Shown: positions 16,650 to 25,575 of the stretch, one piece after another
Layout: each line of letters begins with the position of its first letter
How positions within the stretch are numbered: the stretch's first letter is position 1
Source of the DNA: HIMB11 sp965657135
GTDB lineage: Bacteria; Pseudomonadota; Alphaproteobacteria; Rhodobacterales; Rhodobacteraceae
Reading direction: 5' to 3'
DNA length: 64,000 nucleotides
NCBI GenBank assembly: GCA_965657135.1
Contig: CBFHNF010000002.1
Location: forward strand, 1 to 64,000
Position numbers and translations under genes: made by a program
Notes under the pieces: model-generated
Database searches by the model: none
What the model saw: the letters and a program-made list of their open reading frames with translations, nothing else
Told to the model about the DNA's origin: nothing

Positions 16650-17942
16650 ATGGCAAATGTTGTGGTTGTGGGTGCTCAGTGGGGCGATGAAGGCAAAGGC
16701 AAGATCGTTGATTGGCTGAGCGAACGGGCAGATGTGATCGCGCGTTTTCAAGGTGGGCACAACGCGGGCCACACATTGGTTGTTCATGGGGTAACTTACA
16801 AGCTTCATGCATTACCCAGCGGTGTTGTGCGCGGTGGCAAGCTATCGGTGATCGGCAATGGCGTTGTTCTGGATCCATGGCACTTGGTCTCAGAGATTGA
16901 AACAGTGCGCGCCCAAGGCGTTGAAATCAACCCAGATACATTAATGATTGCGGAAAACACTCCGTTGATCTTACCTGTTCACGGTGAGTTGGATCGAGCA
17001 CGTGAAGCGCAAATAAGTGTTGCGAAAATCGGAACGACGGGACGTGGAATTGGACCTGCCTACGAAGATAAAGTGGGCCGTCGCGCTATACGTGTCGCGG
17101 ATTTGGCAGATCCTGCAACGTTGGAGGCGCGCGTCGATCGGTTGTTGTTGCACCACAACACGCTGCGCCGTGGTCTGGGTATGGAAGAAGTTGATCGTGG
17201 CGCGTTGATTGCCCAACTTCGTGACATTGCACCCCAGATTTTGGAATACGCTGCTCCTGTTTGGAAGGTGTTGAACGAAAAACGCAAGGCGGGTAAACGC
17301 ATTTTATTTGAAGGCGCTCAAGGCGCCTTGTTGGATATTGATTTCGGGACATATCCATTTGTGACCTCATCCAATGTGCTTGCAGGGCAGGCCTCTGCGG
17401 GGACAGGACTTGGGCCAAATTCCATTGATTTCGTTCTAGGGATTGTAAAGGCATATACAACCCGCGTCGGCGAAGGGCCATTTCCTACGGAATTGTTTGA
17501 TGAGGATGGTCAGCGTTTGGGTGAACGTGGTCACGAGTTTGGAACAACAACAGGACGCAAACGACGCTGTGGTTGGTTCGACGCAGTTTTGGTTCGTCAA
17601 ACATGTGCAACATCGGGTGTCACAGGTATTTCATTGACCAAATTGGATGTTTTGGATGGGTTTGAGACGTTGAAAATTTGTGTTGGATACGAATTGGATG
17701 GGGCACGGTTAGAGTATTTGCCAACGGCCGCGGATCAGCAGGCGCGGTGCATTCCCATTTACGAAGAGATGGAAGGTTGGAGCGACAGCACCGAGGGCGC
17801 CACAAGCTGGAATGATCTGCCAGCGAATGCGATCAAATATGTCAAACGTATTGAAGAGTTGATCGAATGCCCAGTTGCGCTACTTTCTACATCACCCAAG
17901 CGTGAAGACACGATTTTGGTCACCGATCCATTTCAGGACTAA
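16650..17942 (+). CDS. purA: Adenylosuccinate synthetase
   Basis: Catalyses IMP + aspartate + GTP to adenylosuccinate, first committed step to AMP. 430 residues. The N-terminal VVVGAQWGDEGKGKIVDWL is the GTP P-loop signature; GRGIGPAYEDK, EGAQGALLDIDFGTYP and TTTGRKRRCGWFD are conserved active-site segments; a C-terminal TKLDVLDG supplies guanine recognition. Full length. GAGAAAGG lies just upstream of ATG. A small DUF2842 gene follows 2 bp after its stop. Confidence 0.97.
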   Translation: MANVVVVGAQWGDEGKGKIVDWLSERADVIARFQGGHNAGHTLVVHGVTYKLHALPSGVVRGGKLSVIGNGVVLDPWHLVSEIETVRAQGVEINPDTLMIAENTPLILPVHGELDRAREAQISVAKIGTTGRGIGPAYEDKVGRRAIRVADLADPATLEARVDRLLLHHNTLRRGLGMEEVDRGALIAQLRDIAPQILEYAAPVWKVLNEKRKAGKRILFEGAQGALLDIDFGTYPFVTSSNVLAGQASAGTGLGPNSIDFVLGIVKAYTTRVGEGPFPTELFDEDGQRLGERGHEFGTTTGRKRRCGWFDAVLVRQTCATSGVTGISLTKLDVLDGFETLKICVGYELDGARLEYLPTAADQQARCIPIYEEMEGWSDSTEGATSWNDLPANAIKYVKRIEELIECPVALLSTSPKREDTILVTDPFQD

Positions 17943-17944
17943 AT

Positions 17945-18166
17945 ATGCTAAGCTACAAAGCACGTCGCAGACTATCTTTATTAATCCTATTGGTGGGCCT
18001 GCCGCTGTATGTCGTGGTCGCTGTGAATGTTATCGCATTGTTTAATCGCCCATCTATTTTGGTCGAGGTGATTGTATATGTCTCGCTTGGCGTGCTTTGG
18101 GCATTTCCGTTTAAGTATATATTTCGCGGAGTGGGGCAGGCGGAGCCTGAACAACTAGACGATTAA
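17945..18166 (+). CDS. DUF2842 family small membrane protein
   Basis: 73 residues with two hydrophobic helices (about 10-30 and 38-58; LSLLILLVGLPLYVVVAVNV, then a short PSI turn) and the conserved WAFPFKYIFRG end. It follows purA by 2 bp, so it is very probably co-transcribed. Its stop overlaps the convergent betI gene by 4 bp. Function unknown. Confidence 0.85.
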   Translation: MLSYKARRRLSLLILLVGLPLYVVVAVNVIALFNRPSILVEVIVYVSLGVLWAFPFKYIFRGVGQAEPEQLDD

Positions 18167-18759
18167 GAGGTGGGTGCCGTCGCTTTGTTGATCAGCAATT
18201 CGATCAGTGCGTGCGCCTCTTGGCGCGCGTGACGTGGGTCAACAGCGCGATCTGCTTGTGCCACACTTAGCCACACGCCATCCAAATAGGATTGCACGAT
18301 CCGCCGCATCGTTTCGCGAAAGGGAGAGGCAACCAGATGCGCCAATTCCGCGCGAAAGTGTGATTTTACACGCGATTGATTGATCCTGTGCAAACGCTCT
18401 AGATGTGTCGAATAGGGCGCTGCTGACCAGAATTGCACCCAAAAACTACAGTTTTGAGGCGTGAAAAACCGAGGATCAAAATGGGCATCAAATATTGCCC
18501 GCAATCGATCCTTGGGGTCTAACGCAATTTGCAAGTGATGATTGTGCGTCAACTTCAAAACCCGCAGGAGATGCCTCATCGTTTCAAACATCAGTTGGTC
18601 TTTCGATCCAAAATAGTAATTGATGCTGGCTGCGGTTGCCCCAATTTCTGCCGCAATTTCTGCCATTGTCACTGCATGAAACCCGCGTTTATGCGTGGCT
18701 TCTAGCGCTGCAACAATGAACTCTTCCTGCCTGATATCGCGAATTTTTTTACGTGTCAT
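18163..18759 (-). CDS. betI: TetR-family choline-responsive repressor BetI
   Basis: 198 residues. The N-terminal helix-turn-helix (about 12-55; GFHAVTMAEIAAEIGATAAS, then INYYFGSKDQLM) is TetR type, and the C-terminal part (FWVQFWSAAPYSTHLERLHR) matches BetI ligand-binding domains. It probably represses the choline-to-glycine-betaine genes and itself in the absence of choline. It is divergent from betB, and three inverted repeats lie in the 284-bp gap, one of them within 20 bp of its own start codon. Confidence 0.92.
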   Translation of the reverse strand: MTRKKIRDIRQEEFIVAALEATHKRGFHAVTMAEIAAEIGATAASINYYFGSKDQLMFETMRHLLRVLKLTHNHHLQIALDPKDRLRAIFDAHFDPRFFTPQNCSFWVQFWSAAPYSTHLERLHRINQSRVKSHFRAELAHLVASPFRETMRRIVQSYLDGVWLSVAQADRAVDPRHARQEAHALIELLINKATAPTS

Positions 18760-18764
18760 AGAAT

Positions 18765-18776
18765 AATGATATCATT
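18765..18776. promoter_or_regulatory. Palindrome next to betI start (candidate BetI operator)
   Basis: AATGATATCATT, a perfect 12-bp palindrome 5 bp upstream of the betI start codon, suited to autorepression. A related half (AATGATGATATG) recurs at 18821 inside a second inverted repeat. Confidence 0.45.
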
Positions 18777-18812
18777 TATTATTGTCACATTGCAAAAACT
18801 AAATGAAAATAT

Positions 18813-18839
18813 AATAATTAAATGATGATATGAATTATT
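18813..18839. promoter_or_regulatory. AT-rich inverted repeat in betI-betB gap
   Basis: AATAATT and AATTATT arms, 7 bp each, flank a 13-bp centre containing AATGATGATATG, which resembles the palindrome at 18765. Could be a regulator site or part of a promoter; the AT richness makes chance likelier. Confidence 0.3.
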
Positions 18840-18868
18840 GTTTTACTTTTTAGTGCTTCTGAGTGAAT

Positions 18869-18889
18869 AATCCATTGGATCAATGGATT
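18869..18889. promoter_or_regulatory. 9-bp-arm inverted repeat upstream of betB (candidate BetI operator)
   Basis: AATCCATTG-GAT-CAATGGATT is a perfect inverted repeat (21 bp in total) centred about 165 bp before the betB start. Its size and symmetry fit a TetR-family operator. It is the strongest dyad in the gap. Confidence 0.55.
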
Positions 18890-19043
18890 CTGATTTCGCA
18901 TTTTCCAAGTGCGGTAAGGCAAATTTGTAAGTGCGCGTCACGCTAGTGTCGGTTTCATGTTGGCTTCACCAAACTTGGTGATCCATTGTGATGGCAACAC
19001 TTCATCCAGGCAACTAAAGTGCCAACAAAAAGGGAATATCGTC

Positions 19044-20495
19044 ATGCAAGTGCAACCAACTGCCAGCCACTTTATTAACGGTGAATATGTCGAGGATACG
19101 CAAGGACCCCCGATCGATGTCATTTATCCTGCCACGGGTGACATAATCGGGCGCGTTTTTGGCGCGACAGACGCAATCATTGAACATGCGATTAAATCAG
19201 CACGATTGGCGCAAAAAGAATGGGCTGCTACCTCTGGGACGGAAAGAGGACGCATTCTACGACGGGCTGCTGACATAATTCGAGAGCGAAACCATGAACT
19301 GTCTGTGTTGGAAACCTACGATACTGGCAAGCCATTGTCCGAAACCTTGTATGTTGATGCAACAAGTGCGGCGGATGCATTGGAATATTTTGGAGGGTTA
19401 GCGGGATCACTGACTGGTGAACATATTCCGATGGGTGTAAATTGGGCCTATACCATCCGTGAACCGTTGGGCCTTTGCGTGGGGATTGGTGCATGGAACT
19501 ATCCGACACAAATTTCATGCTGGAAAGGTGCACCTGCACTCGCGTGCGGCAATGCAATGATTTTCAAACCCTCTGAAACAACTCCATTGTGTGCCTTGAA
19601 GGTGGCGGAAATTTTGATCGAAGCGGGCTTGCCCAAGGGGCTTTATAATGTAGTTCAGGGATTGGGTGATGTTGGTGCGAAGTTGGTTTCCGATGGACGC
19701 GTTGACAAGGTGTCGTTGACGGGGTCGGTTCCGACAGGACGCAAAGTTTATGCCGCCGCTGCTGAGGGTATCAAGCACGTGACAATGGAGCTTGGAGGAA
19801 AATCCCCCCTGATCGTTTTTGAAGATGCCGACATAGAGAATGCTGTTGGTGGTGCAATACTTGGAAATTTCTATTCTTCGGGGCAGGTGTGCTCAAACGG
19901 GACTCGTGTTTTTGTTCATCAGTCTATCAAAGAGAAATTTCTTGACCGCCTCAGCGCGCGTTTAAAGGCTGCGGTCATCGGCGATCCACTGGATGAGGCG
20001 ACAAATTTTGGTCCAATGGTCAGTGAGCGACAGATGAATATCGTGAAAAACTACATTGATATTGGAAAATCAGAGGGCGCGCGCCTTGTTTGTGGTGGAA
20101 CACAGTTGGATCGAGATGGTTTTTATTTGGAACCAACGGTTTTTGCGGATGTGCGTGATGACATGACAATCGCGCAGGAAGAAATCTTTGGACCTGTGAT
20201 GGCTGTATTGGACTTTAGCGACGAAGCGGATGTCATTGAACGCGCCAACAACACAGAATTTGGTCTGTCAGCTGGGGTTTTTACAAATGATTTGACTCGT
20301 GCGCATCGTGTAATTGCCGCGCTAGAAGCAGGCAGTTGTTTCATTAATTCTTACAACGATGCCCCTGTCGAAGCTCCATTTGGTGGTGCAAAGCTTTCCG
20401 GCGTCGGGCGTGAAAATTCAAAAGCAGCGATAGAACACTATTCGCAAATGAAATCAGTTTTTGTGCGGATGGGAGATGTTGAGGCGCCATACTAG
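19044..20495 (+). CDS. betB: Betaine-aldehyde dehydrogenase
   Basis: Oxidises betaine aldehyde to glycine betaine with NAD(P)+, giving an osmoprotectant and, in roseobacters, a carbon and nitrogen source. 483 residues. Catalytic Glu249 (MELGGKSP) and nucleophile Cys283 (GQVCSNGTRVF) are present, as are the cofactor motif TGSVPTGRKV and the proline-rich WNYPTQISCWK. The start ATG 19044 (MQVQPTASHFINGEYVED) is preceded by AAAAGGGAAT; the frame is open upstream but without family similarity. It is followed after 58 bp by betA. Confidence 0.95.
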   Translation: MQVQPTASHFINGEYVEDTQGPPIDVIYPATGDIIGRVFGATDAIIEHAIKSARLAQKEWAATSGTERGRILRRAADIIRERNHELSVLETYDTGKPLSETLYVDATSAADALEYFGGLAGSLTGEHIPMGVNWAYTIREPLGLCVGIGAWNYPTQISCWKGAPALACGNAMIFKPSETTPLCALKVAEILIEAGLPKGLYNVVQGLGDVGAKLVSDGRVDKVSLTGSVPTGRKVYAAAAEGIKHVTMELGGKSPLIVFEDADIENAVGGAILGNFYSSGQVCSNGTRVFVHQSIKEKFLDRLSARLKAAVIGDPLDEATNFGPMVSERQMNIVKNYIDIGKSEGARLVCGGTQLDRDGFYLEPTVFADVRDDMTIAQEEIFGPVMAVLDFSDEADVIERANNTEFGLSAGVFTNDLTRAHRVIAALEAGSCFINSYNDAPVEAPFGGAKLSGVGRENSKAAIEHYSQMKSVFVRMGDVEAPY

Positions 20496-20553
20496 GCGGT
20501 CGGAAATACATCCTCGCTACATGTGCGCGCGCCAATGGACGTAGGAGAAAATC

Positions 20554-22212
20554 ATGAATGCAGACTATGTAATTGTTGGCGCAGGCAGTGCGGGTTGCGC
20601 AATCGCTTATCGGCTCAGCGAAGCTGGTCATAGCGTTATTGTAATTGAATTTGGGGGCAGTGATGCTGGCCCACTGATCCAAATGCCCGGCGCGCTGAGC
20701 TATCCGATGAACATGTCGCGCTATGACTGGGGATATTGGTCAGAGCCGGAACCGCATCTAGGCGGTCGCCGGCTTGCTTGTCCGCGTGGCAAGGTTATTG
20801 GTGGCTCTTCAAGCATCAATGGTATGGTTTACGTACGTGGTCACGCGCGCGATTTTGATACATGGGCAAATATGGGGGCACATGGATGGTCCTATGCAGA
20901 TGTTTTGCCCTATTATCTGCGCCAAGAATCGTGGACTTCTGCAGGCCACGGCGGTGATCCCACATGGCGTGGAGCATCAGGTCCTTTACATGTCACACGC
21001 GGCAAACGTGATAACCCATTGGTTAATGCATTTGTTCAGGCAGGCGTGCAGGCAGGGTACGAGGCGACCGCGGATTACAATGGCCAAAAGCAAGAAGGCT
21101 TTGGCCCGATGGAGCAAACAACCCACAAAGGAGAGCGATGGTCAGCTGCCAAGGCCTATTTGCGCCCTGCGCTAAAATCTGGCCGCGTGAAATTGCTTCG
21201 AGGATTGGCAGAAAGAGTTGAAATTACAAACGGCACGGCGACGGGTGTTCGGGCGATTATAAAAGGGGAAAGCCAAGTTATTGTGGCCAACAAAGAGGTT
21301 ATAATCGCAGCTTCTGCCATTAATTCGCCCAAACTGTTGATGTTGTCGGGAATTGGCGATCCTGCTCATTTGCAGGAACATGGAATATCTGTTGTGGCCG
21401 AGCGCAAAGGGGTGGGACAGAACCTTCAAGATCATCTTGAGCTTTATATTCAAATGGCTGCCAGCCAGCCTGTATCGCTGTTCAAATATTGGAACCTGTT
21501 TGGCAAGGCATGGGTGGGTTTGCAATGGGCGTTAACTCGTTCGGGCCCGGGGGCTTCCAATCAATTCGAAAGTGCCGCATTTATTCGTTCGCGTGCGGGT
21601 GTCGAATACCCAGATATTCAATATCACTTCTTGCCGATCGCTGTGCGTTATGACGGACAAGCAGCTGCTGAAGGCCATGGGTTTCAGGCACACGTTGGTC
21701 CGATGCGCAGCCCATCGCGTGGTCGTGTGACACTGCGCTCTTCTGATCCTGCAGAGGCGCCTAGAATCCTGTTTAATTACATGTCGCAAGAAAAGGATTG
21801 GGCAGATTTTCGCAATTGTATTCGGTTGACACGCGAAATCTTTGCGCAGGATGCATTCGCCCCGTTTGTGAAACATGAAATTCAGCCGGGGGACGCCGTT
21901 CAAAGTGATGAAGATTTAAACGATTTCATCCGTGAAAATGTCGAAAGCGCATATCACCCGTGTGGGACCTGTAAAATGGGTGATCGCAGTGATCCGATGG
22001 CTGTTGTTGATCCTGAATGTCGCGTGATTGGTGTAGATAATTTGCGCGTTGCCGATAGCAGCATCTTTCCCCAGATCACAAATGGTAACCTAAACGGCCC
22101 ATCGATTATGGTGGGTGAGAAGGCGTCGGATCACATATTGGGACGTACACCCTTACCTGCATCGAACCAACAACCCTGGATCCACCCAGATTGGGAATCA
22201 CGTCAGAGATGA
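20554..22212 (+). CDS. betA: Choline dehydrogenase
   Basis: GMC-family flavoprotein oxidising choline to betaine aldehyde, feeding BetB; usually membrane-associated. 552 residues. The FAD motif VIVGAGSAGC is at 6-15; the GMC signatures appear as PRGKVIGGSSSINGMVYVRG and GAINSP-like ASAINSPKLLMLSGIG; the catalytic His is in SAYHPCGTCKMG and the Asn in NGNLNGPSIM. GTAGGAGAA precedes ATG. No betaine/choline transporter gene is adjacent; choline uptake must be encoded elsewhere. Confidence 0.95.
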   Translation: MNADYVIVGAGSAGCAIAYRLSEAGHSVIVIEFGGSDAGPLIQMPGALSYPMNMSRYDWGYWSEPEPHLGGRRLACPRGKVIGGSSSINGMVYVRGHARDFDTWANMGAHGWSYADVLPYYLRQESWTSAGHGGDPTWRGASGPLHVTRGKRDNPLVNAFVQAGVQAGYEATADYNGQKQEGFGPMEQTTHKGERWSAAKAYLRPALKSGRVKLLRGLAERVEITNGTATGVRAIIKGESQVIVANKEVIIAASAINSPKLLMLSGIGDPAHLQEHGISVVAERKGVGQNLQDHLELYIQMAASQPVSLFKYWNLFGKAWVGLQWALTRSGPGASNQFESAAFIRSRAGVEYPDIQYHFLPIAVRYDGQAAAEGHGFQAHVGPMRSPSRGRVTLRSSDPAEAPRILFNYMSQEKDWADFRNCIRLTREIFAQDAFAPFVKHEIQPGDAVQSDEDLNDFIRENVESAYHPCGTCKMGDRSDPMAVVDPECRVIGVDNLRVADSSIFPQITNGNLNGPSIMVGEKASDHILGRTPLPASNQQPWIHPDWESRQR

Positions 22213-22365
22213 CTGATTGGGGTGAGATATCCCCCTAATGGGGGAGGTAAGCAGCTAAAGAAAAGCAATTAAGTTTCAGAAAATGTACGGAATTCCACCG
22301 TTGCACAAATAAAATGCCACGTTTGCACATTTGCTGTCTAAACTTTTACGTCTATTTTTGCTACG

Positions 22366-22653
22366 TTGATTGCCGTAAGGGCAAGCGCAGGGCTTTTGAG
22401 AGTGATACAGTTAGGGCAATCGAACGTTTACCGTCTATCAGCGCGTGCAAAGCGGCATCGCGTGGTGGACGAGGTCGGGTATCTTACGCGATTGATCTCG
22501 TCTCGCGACGTGATGATAGAAAAAAGATCGCAGATGCGCCAACAGGTTGAGCAATGCCAAGAGTCACTTGCTCATATGGATCAAGCCATCGAACTGCTCG
22601 ATAAAATGCTCCATGATGAGGCCCATTTCAGCGAACCTGATACGGAAGAGTAG
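22366..22653 (+). CDS. Hypothetical protein, possible short coiled-coil protein
   Basis: Open frame of 95 codons from a TTG; a GTG at 22399 is another possible start. The C-terminal half is strongly charged with heptad-like spacing (EKRSQMRQQVEQCQESLAHM, then DQAIELLDKM), which looks like a real helical protein, while the N-terminus is less convincing. It overlaps the convergent regulator gene by 26 bp. I do not recognise a family. It could also be a chance open frame. Confidence 0.35.
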   Translation: MIAVRASAGLLRVIQLGQSNVYRLSARAKRHRVVDEVGYLTRLISSRDVMIEKRSQMRQQVEQCQESLAHMDQAIELLDKMLHDEAHFSEPDTEE

Positions 22654-24028
22654 AGCGTTCGTTTTCATTTATGATCAATTGACGTTCCAGCGGTGGAACA
22701 GACCGCTGGTGACATGACGGTCTTTCACATAGCCGACATGAAATCCCGATTGGTTCATATGCTTCGGGTCTTGCGACATCCAATCCATCTGCATAGACCA
22801 ATTCATGTGCGTGTTTTACTTCGCATCCAAGTGCGATTGCAAACCTGCGTAAGGGCGCATTGAAAGACCCGCCCCCTTTGGTCACGTCGCGAGCGATCGA
22901 TAAATATCGAACTCCATCTGGTGTTTCTGCGAGTTGCCTCAAGAACTGACTTGGGGTTTCAAATGCACGATGCACGTTCCAAAGTGGACAGGCACCGCCG
23001 AAACGGGCAAATTGGAGGCGGGTTGCAGAATGTCGTTTGGTGATTGTGCCGGCCTGATCCACCCGAACAAAGAAAAATGGAATTCCATTGTGACCTGGGC
23101 GCTGAAGTGTCGACAATCGATGGGCAACTTGTTCGATTGATACTCCAAACTGGGTCGATAGGCGCTCTAGGTCGTGTCGTTCGGTCTTGGCGGTCTCCAA
23201 AAACGCCTGATAAGGCATAAGGGCTGCGCCAGCAAAATAATTGGCAAGACCGATTTTGGCGATCCCACGCGCCTCTGGGCTATGAAACCGGGCGAGATCC
23301 AGCGTGGCATCAAGTAATTTTTCTTGGCTTAACAAGGCCAGTTGCAACAGCGTTTGAAAGCGAGCGGTCTCAATCGAAATTCGATTGCTAATGTTCAGTG
23401 TATTCGTCTCTGGATCAAAAATTCGGGTTGCTTCCTGATCTGTGTATCTAACGGTTATGCCCCGTTCATCTAATGTGCGAATAGCTTTTGCGTGCACCCA
23501 CTCTGGGCTGTTGCGACCCTTTGCGAATCCTTCAGCTGCCCGATCAACGGCATCTATGTAATTGTCGCAATAGTGAAAGAAATCTCGAACTTCTTCCCAG
23601 GGGCTGGGCTGCAAGCGTGCATCATCGCGTCCCAATGCTTCGTCCAGTGAGGCAAGCCGCTCTTGGGTTTGACGATAGGCCCGATGCAGGTCCAGAAAGG
23701 CGCGCGCGATCGAAGGTGCGTTGGATGCTGCAAGGCGCATGTCCGAAAGTTGTGGTGTCAAATCGCCAAATATAGGATCGGTAAATACCTCGCGCATGTC
23801 CGAGAATAATCTTTCGTTTTCACTTGAAGATAATTCGGTCACGTCAAAACCAAACTCTTGTGCCAATGCAAGGATTACCGTCCCTGACAGGGGACGATTG
23901 TTATTTTCCATTTGGTTCAGATAGGGGAGGGACACCCCAAGTTTGGTTGCGAAATCTTTTTGTGTAAGCCTCAGGCGTTGGCGCATATCACGCAATTTGG
24001 CGCCAGAGTATAATTTTTTGACTGCCAT
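22628..24028 (-). CDS. pccR: Short-chain acyl-CoA-responsive transcriptional regulator, PccR/ScfR type
   Basis: 466-residue XRE-family regulator of propionyl-CoA metabolism. The helix-turn-helix is at about 10-65 (LRDMRQRLRLTQKDFATKLG, then SLPYLNQMENN), followed by an IrrE/DUF955-like middle and a DUF2083-type C-terminus with a cysteine cluster (CRLCERPSCHQR). Rhodobacter PccR, of this family, senses propionyl-CoA and controls pccB. The start ATG 24028 gives MAVKKLYSGAKL; upstream codons in frame have no similarity. Three TTTGCAAA octamers lie immediately upstream, and a similar array precedes pccB, supporting both autoregulation and control of pccB. Confidence 0.87.
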   Translation of the reverse strand: MAVKKLYSGAKLRDMRQRLRLTQKDFATKLGVSLPYLNQMENNNRPLSGTVILALAQEFGFDVTELSSSENERLFSDMREVFTDPIFGDLTPQLSDMRLAASNAPSIARAFLDLHRAYRQTQERLASLDEALGRDDARLQPSPWEEVRDFFHYCDNYIDAVDRAAEGFAKGRNSPEWVHAKAIRTLDERGITVRYTDQEATRIFDPETNTLNISNRISIETARFQTLLQLALLSQEKLLDATLDLARFHSPEARGIAKIGLANYFAGAALMPYQAFLETAKTERHDLERLSTQFGVSIEQVAHRLSTLQRPGHNGIPFFFVRVDQAGTITKRHSATRLQFARFGGACPLWNVHRAFETPSQFLRQLAETPDGVRYLSIARDVTKGGGSFNAPLRRFAIALGCEVKHAHELVYADGLDVARPEAYEPIGISCRLCERPSCHQRSVPPLERQLIINENERSTLPYQVR

Positions 24029-24037
24029 TCGGGGTCC

Positions 24038-24077
24038 TTTGCAAAGTTCGCCAATTTGGTTTGCAAATATTTGCAAA
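24038..24077. promoter_or_regulatory. Three TTTGCAAA octamers upstream of pccR
   Basis: Perfect self-complementary octamers TTTGCAAA at 24038-24045, 24060-24067 and 24070-24077, starting 10 bp before the pccR start codon. The last two are separated by 2 bp and the first by 14 bp. The known PccR/ScfR motif is a repeat of TTTGCAAA-like elements, so this is a probable autoregulatory site. Confidence 0.75.
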
Positions 24078-24184
24078 TTATTCTCGCAAGGTCCAGCCTT
24101 AGGGACGCTGCAATTTTGATTGCGGGATTGAAATTTGACCACGACCGTCAGTTGCCCTTGGCAATATTAGACGAAGGTACGTCT

Positions 24185-25408
24185 TTAGTCAGTGCTTTCG
24201 CGAAGGATTCTATTGCGTTGGATCACAAATAAAATAAATATGATCCCAATAAATACAGAGGTCCACATAAGTGCAATGAGTGCGATATCACCGGTTCCGT
24301 AGTGCAGGACTGGTCCAGCAAGCGCGGATAACGCGGCGCCGCCCCCAATCATGATCGCACTGCCAAGACCAGATGCTGTACCTGCAAGTTCTGGTTTTAT
24401 CGCTAGCATACCTGCGGTCGCATTTGGAATGCTCATCCCGTTTCCAAAGCCAACAAATGTCATGAAGCCAAAGAAGCTGAGCGCACTTCCGTGTCCCAGA
24501 CCGCTCACAATGATTGAGAGGGTCAGCCCGACAAGGGCCAGCACTAACCCAATCAGAACCATCAGGTCGATCCCAAGGGATTTGGAGTATCGCCCAGCTA
24601 TGAAATTCCCAAAGAAATAGCCAAATGCGGGGGCTCCTAAAAAAATACCGACGGTCTGCGGGTCTAGCTTATATACATCTGCGCCAACGGCTGGGGCGCC
24701 GCCCAAGTATGCAAAAAACGATCCAGATCCAAATGCGGATGCTAAACAATAACCCCAGAACCGCTTGGACGTTAATAAGTCGGGATAATTCTGAAATTGC
24801 CCGATTACGGATTTTTCGCTGACGGGTGCGGTTTCTCCTTGATCGAAGTGGGATAGAATCAGTAAGGCAACGCCCAGACCTGCTAAAACAAAAAACGTAC
24901 CCTGCCATCCAACGTTGGTGTCGATAAAGCCTCCAAGTGCTGGGCTAAACATTGGAACAACTGCCATTCCCATGGTTACATATGCAATCCGTGAACCTGA
25001 ATTTGCGGTATCAGTCGTATCGCGCACGATTGCGCGTGCCACAATCATGCAGGTCGCGGCAACCGCTTGGATTGCGCGATATATCAAGAACGCCTCAAAG
25101 CTTTGTGCATTTGCGCAGCCTATTGATGACACGACGAATATGATCAGGGAACCTTGGACGATTTTCCGTCGTCCAAAGCGATCAGATATTGGGCCTGCGA
25201 ATAATTGAATGATCGCACTTGCTCCAAGATAGATGCCTACGGAAAGTCCCATCGTCGCAGGTGTTGTCGACAACTCCACAGCCATTTGTGGAAGGCTGGG
25301 CAAATAGATATTCATAGCCAGCGCTGAAATCGAAGCCAGAAGGATAAGTGTCAACATTGATGGTTGTGTGGAGCGATCGAAAAACCGCGCAGCAGGAATT
25401 GAGCTCAT
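24185..25408 (-). CDS. MFS transporter, Bcr/CflA drug-efflux type
   Basis: 407-residue inner-membrane protein with about 12 hydrophobic helices. The N-terminal half carries AMNIYLPSLPQMA and the MFS loop motif GPISDRFGRRKIVQ; the IYRAIQAVAATCMIVARAIV stretch is typical of the Bcr/CflA (DHA1) subfamily, which exports bicyclomycin, chloramphenicol and similar compounds. The real substrate is unknown. It is divergent from pccB with 167 bp between the starts, and the octamer array there could affect both genes. Confidence 0.88.
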   Translation of the reverse strand: MSSIPAARFFDRSTQPSMLTLILLASISALAMNIYLPSLPQMAVELSTTPATMGLSVGIYLGASAIIQLFAGPISDRFGRRKIVQGSLIIFVVSSIGCANAQSFEAFLIYRAIQAVAATCMIVARAIVRDTTDTANSGSRIAYVTMGMAVVPMFSPALGGFIDTNVGWQGTFFVLAGLGVALLILSHFDQGETAPVSEKSVIGQFQNYPDLLTSKRFWGYCLASAFGSGSFFAYLGGAPAVGADVYKLDPQTVGIFLGAPAFGYFFGNFIAGRYSKSLGIDLMVLIGLVLALVGLTLSIIVSGLGHGSALSFFGFMTFVGFGNGMSIPNATAGMLAIKPELAGTASGLGSAIMIGGGAALSALAGPVLHYGTGDIALIALMWTSVFIGIIFILFVIQRNRILRESTD

Positions 25409-25458
25409 GCTGCACAGCTAGGTCTATTACTGATCGAAGTCCATGTAAAATGTATTTA

Positions 25459-25514
25459 TTTGCAAATTTGCTAAATTGCAAAAATATATTTACAAAATTA
25501 TGCAAATTTGCCGA
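25459..25514. promoter_or_regulatory. Array of TTTGCAAA-like octamers upstream of pccB (probable PccR operator)
   Basis: TTTGCAAA at 25459-25466 is directly followed by TTTGCTAA (25467-25474) and ATTGCAAA (25475-25482); a second group has TTTACAAA (25489-25496), TATGCAAA (25499-25506) and TTTGCCGA (25507-25514). The array ends 61 bp before the pccB start. It matches the octamers before pccR, the presumed regulator gene. Confidence 0.75.
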
Positions 25515-25575
25515 AAAGAGCTTGGTTATGCTGCTACTGCAGTGTACATCGGCTGAAACGAGAAAAGAGGTTGCT

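Noticed and set aside
22314..22550. Open frame with several cysteines overlapping the small hypothetical gene
   Set aside because: No ribosome site, and its composition is unlike that of neighbouring proteins; the frame at 22366 looks more protein-like.
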